Shown here: positions 37,213 through 48,560 of the stretch, piece after piece
Numbering within the stretch: position 1 is the first letter of the stretch
Layout: each line of letters starts with the position of its first letter
The notes under the pieces: model-generated
The model's input: the letters and a program-made list of their open reading frames with translations, nothing else
What the model was told of the DNA's origin: nothing
Databases searched by the model: none
Program-made: the position numbers and the translations under genes
Assembly: GCF_027744825.2 (NCBI RefSeq)
Contig: NC_071348.1
Span: 13,425,563-13,489,562 of the forward strand
Direction of reading: 5' to 3'
Length of the DNA: 64,000 nt
Source of the DNA: Synchiropus splendidus
Lineage: Eukaryota; Chordata; Actinopteri; Syngnathiformes; Callionymidae

Positions 37213-38440
37213 CACTCTTTTTTTCATTCTTCAGCAGCCATTTTACAGTGCTACGGCTTAAACGTTACCTTTTGTTCTCACCTTTTTCTCGTGTAGAAGC
37301 ACAGTTTTTTTTCTTGTGTTGAACACTGCTTTCCTTTCTGTTCGGTCTCACCGTGTGTCACTTCCATAATTATAGCTCTGGACTCAAGCAGTGATGACAA
37401 ATGCTTCTCTATCCCCATTTCTCCATCACTCCCCCTCAATCTCCATCATCCTTGGTTTCTTACCAGGCAAATTACATCTTGGTTACTATAGTGACGTGTC
37501 AGTTGAATGCTTTTTGATGCACTCTCTTGCTTCCCTGCTAGCCCCTTTATGCTTTTACTTCAAGTCACAGTGTTTCCTCTCTGTGCTCTGCTCTGTGTCA
37601 TCGATGTCATCTTTGTCTCGTGTCCCATTTCCTTCTTTTGTTGCCTGTGAGGCCGCTTTTCCTTTGGTGCAAAAAAGGTTGATTTTTGTGCAGCAAAGAT
37701 GAGGATGGATAGATTTTCCCTGCCGTAATGGGAGCTATTATTGTTGCCATGTAACCAATGTAAACAGATAAAGATGGCAAGTCTGTGATTGTACTTCTAC
37801 AGCCTGTGCTATCCATTACTATTGACTTTGCAAGTGGCCCCTGATGAATACAAGCTAGATGTGAGCCAAGTGATAAGGACTCATCTTTCACCCTCTTCCT
37901 CCTCCTACTTCTTCTACCTGCGCCTTTGTTTCACTCGCTCAGTTTCAAAGCAAGATTTCGATCATACTTTACTTGCTTTTAACTACTAACCTCTATTAAA
38001 ACAGAACCTCAAGGCTCATAAATGCTTGAAAGTGACCTAATTCCACAAATGAATCCTGTTGATTTAAAGCAAGTGTACGGCTATAATCCATCCATCCTCT
38101 TTGTTCAGACACTCTAAGGTTATGGGTCGCTAGAGACAAGCCCAGCTGTCGCTGAATGGAAGCACACATTGATTGACAGTCACACGCCGACACGTCTATT
38201 AATAATGCAAGTCACACATTAAAGTGAATTTATTTACTCAGACAAACATGTAGACAAGGGTTCATTACAGCGCAGGGCAGATTCAATTGGCTCTGATGCT
38301 GCGGGAACAGCCACAATGTCACCGAACACTCATGGAAGAAACAGACACATCTCCTGGCCACGCAAGTGTTGAACACCAGCATAAGTACTGTCAGAAGGAT
38401 CAAATCCATGCCATGTTTGATCACACTTCATTGGGCAAAA
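37213..38440. other. Intergenic, nothing recognised
   Basis: Pyrimidine-rich patches only; no transposon ends or protein-like frames. Confidence 0.35.
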
Positions 38441-38692
38441 ACAGAGCTTAAATGTAAATAAAAGACGCGAGGAGTTCATGATTTAAGTGCTTAGTCCCGA
38501 TGCTGGACCCTGTTTTCAAAACTAGTTTAAAAGAGATCCTCATGCATGTTTATGACCTTTCTACGGTGCTGACAGCAGGCGGCTTCTAGAACGGTGAGGG
38601 TTATGTATGAACAAGATCTATTTTCCTTCTTAAATGTAGTGGGTGCGGCTAATATTCCCTTGCTCCCTATAGTCTGGAATTTACGGTAATAT
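38440..38692 (+). mobile_element. 'ataagccgc' interspersed repeat, copy 2
   Basis: The left part (aaataaaagacgcgaggagttcatgattt ... ttttcaaaactagttt) parallels 59957-60042. The right part, read on the minus strand, parallels 6690-6835 (ttagccgcacccactacattt, gttcatacata, caccgtagaaaggtca). It ends ctatagtctggaatttacggtaa, giving a terminus TTACCGTAAATTCCAGACTATA on the minus strand. This copy links the other two into one family. Confidence 0.7.
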
Positions 38693-39548
38693 ATTCAATT
38701 TTCTTTTCAAAGTATGGAAAAAAAACAACAACATGGGTGTCATAAATGAGCTCTGCATTTGAATGTTCAGCACATCTCAGTACATGCTGATCGCTTTCAG
38801 AGACACAGATATGTATAAAGCCAGAAACACCCAGGTTTAAGGAGGAAAGACACTCAGGAACACTAAAAATATCACAGAAATTCCCGAAGCACAACTGTGT
38901 TTCCAATGCATTCAATCTACTGAACACTAGTGCAGTGTTATTTCATGCATTATTTCTGTTGACGGTAGTGTCTTTTTGTTTTTCTTTTTACTTTGTTCAA
39001 TGCAGTTGCACTTTATCTCACACGTTGTAATATAGCAATATACACATAAGATATTAGAAACAACAACAATATTAGATTAGATTCGATATGTATTACAGTG
39101 TATATTTATTGAAGGGAATATGACCTTAATGAAGTCTACGGCTAGACATGTTTTCACTATTAATGTTAACCGTGATCTTTGTGTTCTGCCTGACAATGAA
39201 CCAGAAAACTAAAAAAAAAATCACGAACTTTCCTTTTTAGCCTCGTCCTTGTCGCTCTTAGAACATCTGTGGTCAAAATGAAGAGACGAACCGAGGCAAC
39301 AAAATGGCCAGCTCTGCATTTCAGCTGTCCTTCTGTTTTCCTCCAGGAGTCCCTTTCACTCGCACTTTTGTCCCTCCTCCCTGTCAGCAGTCACCCTGCT
39401 ACTATTAATGCCCGCCACTCTGTCCACCTCTATCACACCATTTCCCCCTGCCGTCCTCCGCCTGCTGCCCCAGATGGACGGCATGAACCTCGGTAGTAAA
39501 ATTAACTTTCAGATGAATGAGACTGAGGCTGCTTTTGAATGCCGCACG

Positions 39549-39580
<32 letters not shown>

Positions 39581-41551
39581 GCAGTGAAGTTTACATCTTG
39601 ATATATCTACTGTGAAGACTCGTAGGAGTGACTTTTCTTATGTTCCAGTATCTTAAAACAAGGAACTGCTTTATTTTGCCAGCGAGTTCCTTCCCATTAA
39701 AGAGAATGCAGTATAAAACTCCAATAAAGTTTTATTATATTGTACCGTTTCCAGGCTTAAACATCATCAAAGTTCCATTTAAAAGGCCTGGTTCTTTACT
39801 TTAGGGCAGGTGATAACTCACTTTCATCTACTTACAAGCCTGTAATAAGCAAATTGTTGTGATCTGATGGAAACACCACAGACATTTCCCAGTACTTTAA
39901 CAGCTTCTCTTAGAATCAAGCATTTCACTGAGCAAAATGAATTCTTCTGTCACTTCTTCTTGTGACTGTTTTTTATTACTTGTGTCAAACTATGACCAGT
40001 GGGGGGCTTCAGTCAGAAACCTGGGTGGGAGGGGGTTCTAGCTTGTCAGCTAAAACTGTGCCTCTGAAACCAAAGCTCCTTTCAGCAGTTTAAGATGAGC
40101 GATGCTGAGGAAGTAATGTTTAAAGGCAAAGGAAAGGTCACTGAGTTATTAGTTCATGTCATCATGGAATTCAAGACTTAACATTCTTTCAGCGCCACCT
40201 TTTCCCATGTGACATTGCCCTGCCATCGAGGACGATGTAAATTATATGTTAAGACGTGGCAAGGCTTTTTTTTTAGCTAGTGGCGGTGAGCGTTTTACAC
40301 CTGCAGTGTAATTTAAAATGATCAATAATAATTTTCATCGGTTCCTTAAGCTTTTTCTAATTCGCTAAAGTCTCTGATCTCAGTCACGCAGTCTGTTGTT
40401 GTGCCGCAGTTTTATGTGAATGTGCCACACGTGCTCGCATGCTAGCAACTAAACGCCAGTTAATTGTTCCCCGAGGAACAGTTGGAACACGCCGCACCGC
40501 TGAAAATTATAGGTGGAAGATAAACTTGCAGATATTCACCTCCTGTCAGCGAGTGTTCTTCATTAATGAAGATATGCTTCTGACTCATTAAAAAACATAG
40601 GAGTAACATGACTTGTGACTAAAACAGCTCTTTGAAACAATGTGCTCACGTTTTATTAGCTTGTGAATGGCGCTGAATCTGAAACCTTGGTTTGATTTCT
40701 ACACGAATAAACCAAATACCAGATAGAATGACCTCCAATAGCAACAAAGAAAAGCGTTTACTCCTATGACTCCTGCGTGTTGACGCGGCTGCCGGACTGC
40801 GATCTAAATTATGAATTGCTGCTTGTTGTCTTACTCCTTGAGGATGTGGATATTCAGACAGCCTGGCTGTGCTGCCGTTCCCTTCTTCCCCTCATCAGAA
40901 GATGCTGAAAGTGATACCGTCTAATGATTGCCCTCTCATTCTCCCCCTCGCCCCCGCTGCTTCACCGTCTTTCAGTAAATGAGGAAAGTGATACGGTCCT
41001 CTAATGACCACAGTGAATAATTGTCGTCTAAATAAAGGCTCCGTTTGGTGAAAGAAATTCCGGCGGTCTGCCTCGGACCATCGTGTCTCATCGCTGTTAT
41101 CTTAGACAACTTTAAAAAAAAAAAGAGAAGACAAATATGTCACAGTCTGTCAGATGCAGGGAGCTAAATGTAAAAAAAAAAACACAAAATGCAGAGAAGA
41201 TAAGGGAGAGAACTCTTATTAACTAAGGTAATATTTCAGTTGTTTGTTGCAGTTGTCATCTAAACATATGCATGGTCAGTTATAGAATGTACTTTGTTTG
41301 TTCAAAGCATTTTTATATATCATCTAAATTGCTGATATCCAAAACAACCTTTGCCTTTTGCATGTGCTGTACTTGGACCTGGTGTCCGGTTTGCCCCCTG
41401 CTGTGAAGCCTTGCACCTCTGCACCTCAGGCGATGTCCTTTTTTTCTTCGCAGCTGGTGGCGCTCTGTGCAAAATAGCTGGTTTGTGATCCACGATGAAG
41501 CACGTCTCAAGGAAGTCATCATCAACATCGGGTTGACCACCTTAGTTCTCT
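38693..41551. other. Intergenic; poly(T) run and a short direct repeat
   Basis: A run of about 23 T lies at 39550-39572. gaaagtgataccgtctaatga (40907-40927) is nearly repeated at 40984-41006 as gaaagtgatacggtcctctaatga. No gene recognised. Confidence 0.4.
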
Positions 41552-42201
41552 GTCACCTCAGATGACGTCGGGCCACGGCTGCAACAGAATGAAGCGCTTC
41601 ACAGTCAAACGTATAGACGTGTGTTGTAATGTTTATTTAAATATATTTAAACAAGCTACGTAAAATGGACCGTCTTGGCTTATCCATGCTGCTCTCACAA
41701 CAAGTTGAACAAAGAGACAGAGATTACTGACGATTGAGAAGATTTTTTTCAGTGAAGTACAGATCCAGACGTCAAAATGATCTATGAATAGTCTGGTAAT
41801 CTTCAGTAGCTTAAGAAAGATCAGTGTCTTTCCTCCTAGCTGTTCTCCTCATGTGGACAGCTGCACAGCTGCAAGATCACCGCAGTGAAAACAGTTAGAG
41901 CCCAACATTCTTCATTTAAGTAAACCTGTCTGTCAATAAAACTAGATGTTTATCAGTCTAATAAAGGCGAAAACACATGAGTTATCAAACACCAGCACCA
42001 GTCTCCTGCAGCTGTGGCTGCACACATCGCTGTTCTGGGATTTTGTTGTTTTGAACGATGTTGTCTACCCAGACAGTGATCAGACCTCTTACTGCCCGAC
42101 ATTTATCATGTTTGTGAGAGTCGCGCTGCACAAGTATGTAGTTTCCGGCATCTAGGGCCGAGTCACCTGAGGTGAGACGCTAGACATAGTCCACAGTGTC
42201 A
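41552..42201 (+). repeat. Diverged tandem unit 1 of a repeat pair
   Basis: Starts gtcacctcagat and runs parallel to 42424-43106. Shared blocks are ttcacagtcaaa, ctcacaaca..ctgaacaaag, gagattactga, atttaagtaaa.ctgtct.tcaata, gtttatcag.ctaataaag and acgtgagttatcaaacacc, then cagacagtgatc and atgtttgtgagag.cgcgctg. The two units differ by many substitutions and indels. No intact coding frame. Confidence 0.75.
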
Positions 42202-42423
42202 AAAGCCCCTTAACTCGGTGGTGCTCTGGCTCCACACTACCCATCAGTTGTGCACCGCAGGGTCAAAGGGTGTTTTGGACTTCCATCATAATACACTGGC
42301 CTAGTGTATGATGATCAGACCAGAGTGCCTGTCACAGTGGTGGCTCCTTGGGTAAAGTAAATGGCTGCTTCTGATGATATCTAGCTTCTTCTTCCATGTC
42401 AATTCTTAGCACTACGAGTCATC

Positions 42424-43106
42424 GTCACCTCAGATATGAACTGATGGCGGAACAAAATGTGGTGTTTCACAGTCAAAACCGGACATGAAAGAGTGTTGTC
42501 ATGTTTATTTTACAAAGAAATAGCGGAAACAAGCTTTGTAATACGGGCCGTCTGGATTGATCCACGCCGCTCTCACAACACGCTGAACAAAGTGAGAGAG
42601 ATTACTGATGATCAAGAAGATTTTTATCATGGAAGTACAGATGCAGACGTCAGAAATGATCAGTGAATAGTGAATCAGTAACTTGAGAGCCTCTTTCCTC
42701 TTCGCTGTCCTCATGCAGACAGCTGTGAGATCACAGCAGGGAAAACTTACTGTGGAGCGCAGCATTATTCATTTAAGTAAATCTGTCTATCAATAATGTT
42801 CAATAATGTTTATCAGCCTAATAAAGACAAAAACACGTGAGTTATCAAACACCCACACACATCGCGAGTCACTGACCGCTGCGCTGCGTTCCTGTTCCCC
42901 AGCACTAACCGCTCCCGACTGCTCACCTCAGTGTTCAGGGAGTTTGCAAAGTTGTTTTTGAACGACGATGTGCGCTCAGACAGCGATCGGACCCTTTACT
43001 GCCCGGCATCATGTTTGTGAGTCGCGCTGTACACATAGTTGCCCGGCATGTAGTACTGAGTCGCCTGAGGCGGGAAGCTCACCACCCGCTGTGGAGTGTG
43101 TCCCGT
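42424..43106 (+). repeat. Diverged tandem unit 2 of a repeat pair
   Basis: Second unit of the pair starting at 41552, same orientation, about 870 bases downstream start to start. Beyond it, near 43205-43245, is acgccgtgtgaaaccgccctaagagagagggcactg. Its reverse complement (CAGTGCCCTCTC...GGGCGGTTTCACACGG) looks like a fish DNA-transposon end, so the pair may be two insertions of one element. Confidence 0.75.
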
Positions 43107-44073
43107 GACAAGGTGCAGCTCTCCAGCCGGGATCAAATCTGCAGCCAAAACTCGACTTGCTTGTGTTCACATCTGAGCCAAACGCACTTTGTATCGAGAC
43201 AGAGTACGCCGTGTGAAACCGCCCTAAGAGAGAGGGCACTGTTGCTGTATACTGTTGCGGTATCCATTTTTCAGAGTCATTTAATAGGCCTTTTTAAGAG
43301 GATTGTTGGTATCAGTTCATCATTGATATAGAACGTCTGTACTACTGTATCATTCTTGGTTCCTTGGAACTATTGTCAATGATATTTGCACATCCGTCCA
43401 GTAAATCCCTGTATTCTGAGGTATCAACCTTAGTGTTCTACAGTAGGAAGGCTGGGAGTTCTTGGGCCACAACATTGGAGAGCTTTCAGTTACGTTAGTT
43501 TCTGTTGGAATTGGTGGATGGTGGAGGAGTTTTTCTCATGTGGAATGAAGATCCCCCTTCCCTTCAACTGGTCTAAGTTTTGATGCCTTTTTATCCAAGC
43601 CTCTTTCTTCAGCATACTGAGATATTTCAGAACACCTGGCGTGTTACTACAGAGTTTCGACGGGACGGTTCCTTTGTTCCTCTGTCTCCTGGACTCGACA
43701 TGGTCTGATGTGTCGTTCAGCATTAGTGTTTCTAGTGAATCTCTCAGGGCTGTCTGGTAAAGAATTTCCCCTCATCTTCCTTTTTCAATCCTTCACCTCA
43801 ATAAAAAATATGAACAAAACCATCGCGGGTAAATAAAGTCTTCACATTATATATACATTTTTCTATACACAGCAGGCAGACATTTAAAAAAATAATCTTA
43901 TTTAAAACAGTTGACAGGTCATGTAATGACAGAAAGATAGGTTCTCTACAAGTAAGCCAAGTGAAGAGGAAATAACAATATGAGACGAAATATGAAGGGG
44001 AAACATTAGTAAAAAATGTGCTGGATTTAGTTGGAACGGAGAAGAAATATAAATGTAGCAAGTGTCTTAAAGC

Positions 44074-44330
44074 ATGGTTTCCCAAACTTTTTGGACCACC
44101 AGTGACAAGTTAAGTTGCATCACAGCTTTTAAGTCACTAACTAAAATGCGCATGAAAGTTACCAGCTCAGAATGTTTATTACTTTGTAATGACAAACCTG
44201 CAATTGATTCATTTAAGGTTGACAAGCGGTAACTTAATTTAATTTATTTTAACATCGGGACAGACAGTTTGACCAATATTTAAGCATTGTTGTGCTTGAT
44301 ATGTTTACAGTGTTTATATATTTTTTTATA
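44074..44330 (+). mobile_element. Possible hAT-type repeat fragment
   Basis: Starts catggtttcccaaactttttggaccaccagtgac, close to the CAGTGGTTCCCAAAC-type terminus of vertebrate hAT repeats. The other terminus was not located, so class and extent are tentative. Confidence 0.35.
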
Positions 44331-44659
44331 ATTAACAACAATACCACACTAACCATTTCTTGTGATCAAGACTTTTAAAACTGTCAGGAATATTAAGATT
44401 ATAAATCTGAACAGTTTTCATTTTTCTGTCTAGTTTTATTACGTAATTTATTCTCCAAACTTATTCAAGTAGAGATGACAGCCAGTGTCATCCCAGTACA
44501 CAGATAAAGATTTAAACACATCTTAATAGCGGCGGCCATCTGGTGAACTTTTGTTGGGAATGTAGAAACAGCATGGGGAAATAAGGATGTTGACTCACGT
44601 AGTGGATTGCTGCCAATGCGCAGCTAAAATATACTTTTTAGCTCAGTATTTTGCGATTA

Positions 44660-44840
44660 TTTCTGTTCATTCTGCTCATCTGCATTTTCTTGCACATTGT
44701 TCTTAAGATCATTTGCATAGCTTTTTGCACTTTATAATATTATTTCTTTCTGATTTTATAGTTATATGTTGTGTACAGAGCATGTTGCCAACAGAATTTC
44801 CCTCAGGATTAATAAAGTTTTCTGATTCTGATTCTGATTA
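44660..44840 (+). mobile_element. Rex1/L2-group LINE 3' end
   Basis: ttgcactttataatatt, then agaatttccctcaggattaataaagttt, then a (GATTCT)n tail at about 44820-44838. This is the standard 3' UTR and tail of fish CR1/L2/Rex1-group LINEs. Coding sequence is absent. Confidence 0.75.
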
Positions 44841-45895
44841 AATGAAGTGACACTTACTGGCATTTCTGGATGGCGAATATCATATAATAATATTGCGATC
44901 CTGGGCTTTCTTGTTCTGATTATCATGAGTATCTCGCGACCCTCTGCCATTTCTCAGCTTTTGGTTGAAGCCTCTTTCTCGTCCTGCACCTCCACCTCAA
45001 CCAGACGGTCCATTTCATGTCAGTTTTCACATCCCGGGTCCATTACAGCTGTTGGTTGTGTGCATGTATTCCTCCCTCTGCAGATCAGAGAGAAGCTCAA
45101 ATTGACATCCATTTCGGCTCCTCGTTTAGCTTTTATATCCTAAGCCGGTGTGAGCGGTGAGAGGAACCCGCGCGACATGAAAGAGTCGGAGAGTGCTCGG
45201 GAGATAAAAGAAATGCTCCGGAAAACCTTGCTGTCTGTCCTCTTGCTTATTTTGTGCTTACTAAAGTTCTTCTTCTGCACGTTCTCTCCCTTCTTGATTC
45301 GAGTGAGGAGGAGCTGAGTTATTAAAACGCCAACCTCTTCAACAAGAGGCAATAAATCAAACTAAATATCCAAGGGAGGGAGATGGAGGAAGGGAGAGAG
45401 AGAGAATAAGGAATGCATAAGTCAGGGTGGGATTTGATGAACAGAAGGCCTGGGAAACAGGGAGAGGGAATGGAAAGAGTGGGGTTTTTTTTTTGTTAAA
45501 TTGATGAGCGAATGAAGCATGGAAACTAATGGGAGTCTTTCCCGCCTGTCTGATGTCTGGCCTCACATGACCCACTTTGATCACAGACCATCAGAGTTAA
45601 TCTGCGATTGCCACTGATCAATCAGCTCGCGGCCTGCTGGGTTTCCTCCCAGCTTTTGCTGTTTGTGACATGAAACTGAGTGGAAGAAGGAAGGCGAATG
45701 TCCTCTTGGGATGGCTAATTCAGACGAGGATGACTACAGAGAAGTTTCATGAAACAGCCTTCTTGTTTGTCAGATCACATGGGCTCCTGGGAGAGGGAAT
45801 GTTTCCGCAGCAACATGAAGAAAACTAGTCACCTTAAATCCTAGGAGTGGTGATTTTAGGCAGCTGTTTGCTAAGGGGGTTTACTGGTGGGGAGT
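44841..45895. other. Intergenic, nothing recognised
   Basis: A 98-codon open frame at 44847-45143 (plus) has no recognised similarity and lies directly after a LINE tail. I do not call it a gene. Confidence 0.35.
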
Positions 45896-45903
45896 GTGTG
45901 AGT
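45896..45903. repeat. Left 8-base target site duplication, GTGTGAGT
   Basis: Matches GTGTGAGC at 46595-46602 in 7 of 8 positions, flanking the hAT element. Confidence 0.7.
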
Positions 45904-46594
45904 TAGGGATGAGCGATAACTTATCATACACGATATCCCGCCAAACACAATCTCCACGATGACAATTCTACATCTCACGATGAAGTCAATAAACACGCGG
46001 CTCACTTGCTGCATTGCACGTGAACATGACAAGACCACGACGCCGCACCGCGCTCTCCAGCTCCACAGTGTTTGAGACAGTTTGTGACAGTTGTGGAGAG
46101 CGTGGTGACTTTGGTTCATGATCGTAGTTTTAAACGGAGACCTTTGATAGTGACACTGGTCAACTATGAGTCTCTGGATCTGTGTTTATTGTATTAGATG
46201 GAGTGGTCCTCATAGGTTCTCTGACGCGGTCGTCTGCCTTGGTTCACATCAACACATGCAGGTCTCCTGCTGCGCGGCTGCGTCCTCTTCCGCGTTCCCC
46301 TTTAGGGTTCACACACTCTCTGAGGCAGCGCGAATGCTACGAGCCAACATCAGTTAGGGACCATCAACAAATTCTAACGCGGTCAAAGTATTAGTGAAAT
46401 CTTCAATAAGGCAATGGAGAATTGTGAAAAGGTTTTTCATCACACAAGACAAAGGACTGACGGTTTGTGTAATAATTTGGAGAATAGAATATGATGGAAT
46501 AGAATGAAAATGTATTTATCGTGATAATAATCGTTATCCACGAAATTACAACATTTATCGTGATACCTTTTTTTGTCCGTACCACCCATCCCCA
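45904..46594 (-). mobile_element. Non-autonomous hAT element, copy 2 (691 bases)
   Basis: Inverted copy of 13913-14707. Ends are TAGGGATGAGCGATAACTTA on the left and ...GTACCACCCATCCCCA on the right (reverse complement TGGGGATGGGTGGTAC). It has the same internal landmarks as copy 1: ggttcacatcaacacatgcaggtctcctgctg, ggaccatcaacaaattct and tagaatgaaaatgtatttatcg. It lacks about 100 bases relative to copy 1. The 8-base target duplication at its edges confirms the boundaries. No transposase. Confidence 0.87.
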
Positions 46595-46602
46595 GTGTGA
46601 GC
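46595..46602. repeat. Right 8-base target site duplication, GTGTGAGC
   Basis: Pairs with GTGTGAGT at 45896-45903, one mismatch. Confidence 0.7.
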
Positions 46603-47629
46603 ACGCTCCCATTCTGTCTCCCCAGTTTGGGTACCGCTGGGTTTCTCCGCCTGTCAGTCAGCCACCGCACCTGTCGTCGGCACGCACGTCAAAACCTGAC
46701 ACACTCCAGGCTTCTCCTTTACTGCTAACTGTGTTGTGAGTGTGTTGGAGGTGGAGATCAGCCACTTGTTGGCTGCCGTATCTCAAGTCCACAGATTTCT
46801 GACCCAGTTAGTATGTCTTCCTGTCCCGGCAGTGAGACAGCTGCGATGTCAAGATCTTTGTCTGAAAGGATTCATTTTTTTTATCCGTCATGTTTTGAAG
46901 TGACAACAAAGGTATGTGGAGGCAATAAAAATGTTGATCAAGTCTGGCAAGGAGTGTTGAAGGAGTTAAAACGGCCCGATGTTTTCCTGTATACTGAGGA
47001 TACGGAGCTCTAGTGGGCGAGACGGCAGAATGATAGAAGACAAAACCTTCGGGAGGGCAGAATGTCTGTACTTCCTTTGTGTCAGCTTGTCAGAATCCTT
47101 TTATCTCCACGGAGGGCAGTGCTTTGGCAGGCGATACCTAACCCGATAACGTGGGAGACAATACGATGAATGCTGAAAACGTTTTGACACCGACGTCAGT
47201 ACAGCAATATATCCATAATACCCAACATCAACATTTGTGGAAAGCCCATATATTCATGTTATACCACACATACTCGCGAATTATTTTCGTCCACGTCGAC
47301 ACTGAACTGGATAATACTAGCACCCCCCCCCACTCTATGTAAACAGATGGTCGAACTCTCACTGACAGTGATGGAGCTGCAGGCAGGCTCCTGTGCCTTC
47401 CATACCAGTTTCCCTCCGTGCAATAGTCCCTAAACAGAACGTCCCGCTTCCACACAAAAACAGCATATCAGCCACACTACATAAGATTCTGTGATTTATT
47501 ACGAATATGACTTAACCACTTAGGCTTCAGGCGACCGTTGCAGTTGACTCCACTGAGACCAAGGCACTGCCGTGACTGTTAGCAGGGGTTACAAGACCAT
47601 GTGACCAGGACTTGAGTGAGAAGCCAAGG
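46603..47629. other. Intergenic, nothing recognised
   Basis: A run of nine C lies near 47323-47331. No recognised gene or repeat end. The left part of the Tc1 element may begin unseen within the last 150 bases. Confidence 0.35.
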
Positions 47630-47911
47630 TCAACATGGCCCCCAAGGTTGGTGAAGGAGGTGCAACAGCCTGGGCAGGCATCACAAGAAACGCATTTGGA
47701 GATTGTAGATGGTTCAGTCACGGCCCATTGTTACCGCAGAGACACCATAGACCACATCTTCACAACCCAATTCTGCAGCACACACCCAACTTTCTGTTCA
47801 TGGATGATGCTCCACCACATGGTGCCAAACATCATCACACCTTGACTTCAGGAAGTCTGAATGCCGGACATGGTGTGGCCAGAAATGTCCCCTGACCTGA
47901 ACCCTATAGAG
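47630..47911 (+). pseudogene. Tc1-like transposase remnant, catalytic middle part
   Basis: Reads, with frame changes, as a Tc1/mariner transposase: TAWAGITRNA (compare GGSVMVWAGIS), a stretch like YRDTI..HNPILQHTPNFLF, then FMDDAPPHGAK around the second catalytic Asp. After a frameshift comes SPDLNPIE (about 47889-47911), which carries the final catalytic Glu of the DDE triad. A residue is missing in FMDDAPPH relative to the usual DDNAPPH. The frame is broken at that Glu by the hAT element at 47912-48386 and resumes at 48387. The DNA-binding N-terminus is not recognisable. Dead. Confidence 0.85.
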
Positions 47912-48386
47912 CAGTGGTCCCCAACCTTTTTACCACAGCGGACCGGTATACGTTTCACCATTTGAACGTGGCCCGGTGGGTATGAACCGTCAGATAAGGC
48001 CTCTGCATGCTTGTGTGCTTGGGACGTGGGAATCACCGACCTCGATAAATCCTTATTTCAAATACAACTCCTACTATTGTCTGTTAAAAACATTCTTCTT
48101 CATGGAAGTTGTGGGTACTTCTCCTGTCTCTTACTGAGCCTTTTCCTCTTCGCAAAGAAACGTTCCAAAGACGGCTTTTTCCGACTCATTTTGAGAGCCT
48201 GTGGGTTACATTTTGGCTCTCAAGTGACTGAGGCTTAACCAAGAGAATTCAGTCATTTTTCAAAATAAAAGGTTTTTCAAAATAAAAGATAATTCAAACT
48301 CAGATTATTCATAAAATGGAAATAATTACTTATTTCTTGTGCGGCCTGGTACCAATTGATCCACGGACCGGGGTTGGGAACCACTG
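47912..48386 (+). mobile_element. hAT-type non-autonomous element inserted in the Tc1 remnant
   Basis: 475 bases with inverted ends CAGTGGTCCCCAACC (47912-47926) and GGTTGGGAACCACTG (48372-48386), one mismatch over 15. Just inside is the ggaccgg/ccacggaccgg motif typical of vertebrate hAT repeats of the CAGTGGTCCCCAACC type. It sits exactly between SPDLNPIE and the C-terminal part of the Tc1 transposase. The expected 8-base target duplication is not seen (ctatagag versus caaggtac), which suggests loss or mutation at an edge. Confidence 0.85.
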
Positions 48387-48560
48387 CAAGGTACCACCTG
48401 AATCAGCAACTGGACACCTGTACCCCTCAGAACTCCATGTAACACTTGTGGAGGGGTGGAGCACATTACCTCAGAACAACATCATGAGGCTAGTGAGGAG
48501 CATGACACATCACCGTCAAGCTACCATTGCGGGAAATGGTGGAAACACCTGTGTCATGGT
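48387..48560 (+). pseudogene. Tc1-like transposase remnant, C-terminal part
   Basis: Continuation of the transposase after the inserted element. VTLVEGWSTLPQNNIMRLVR and RQATIAGNGGNTC correspond to the usual Tc1 ending (LVEEW..LPQ..I..LV.SM..RCQAVI.A.GGHT). About twenty to thirty residues expected between NPIE and LVEEW are not clearly recognisable, so some sequence may have been lost at the insertion. Confidence 0.8.
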
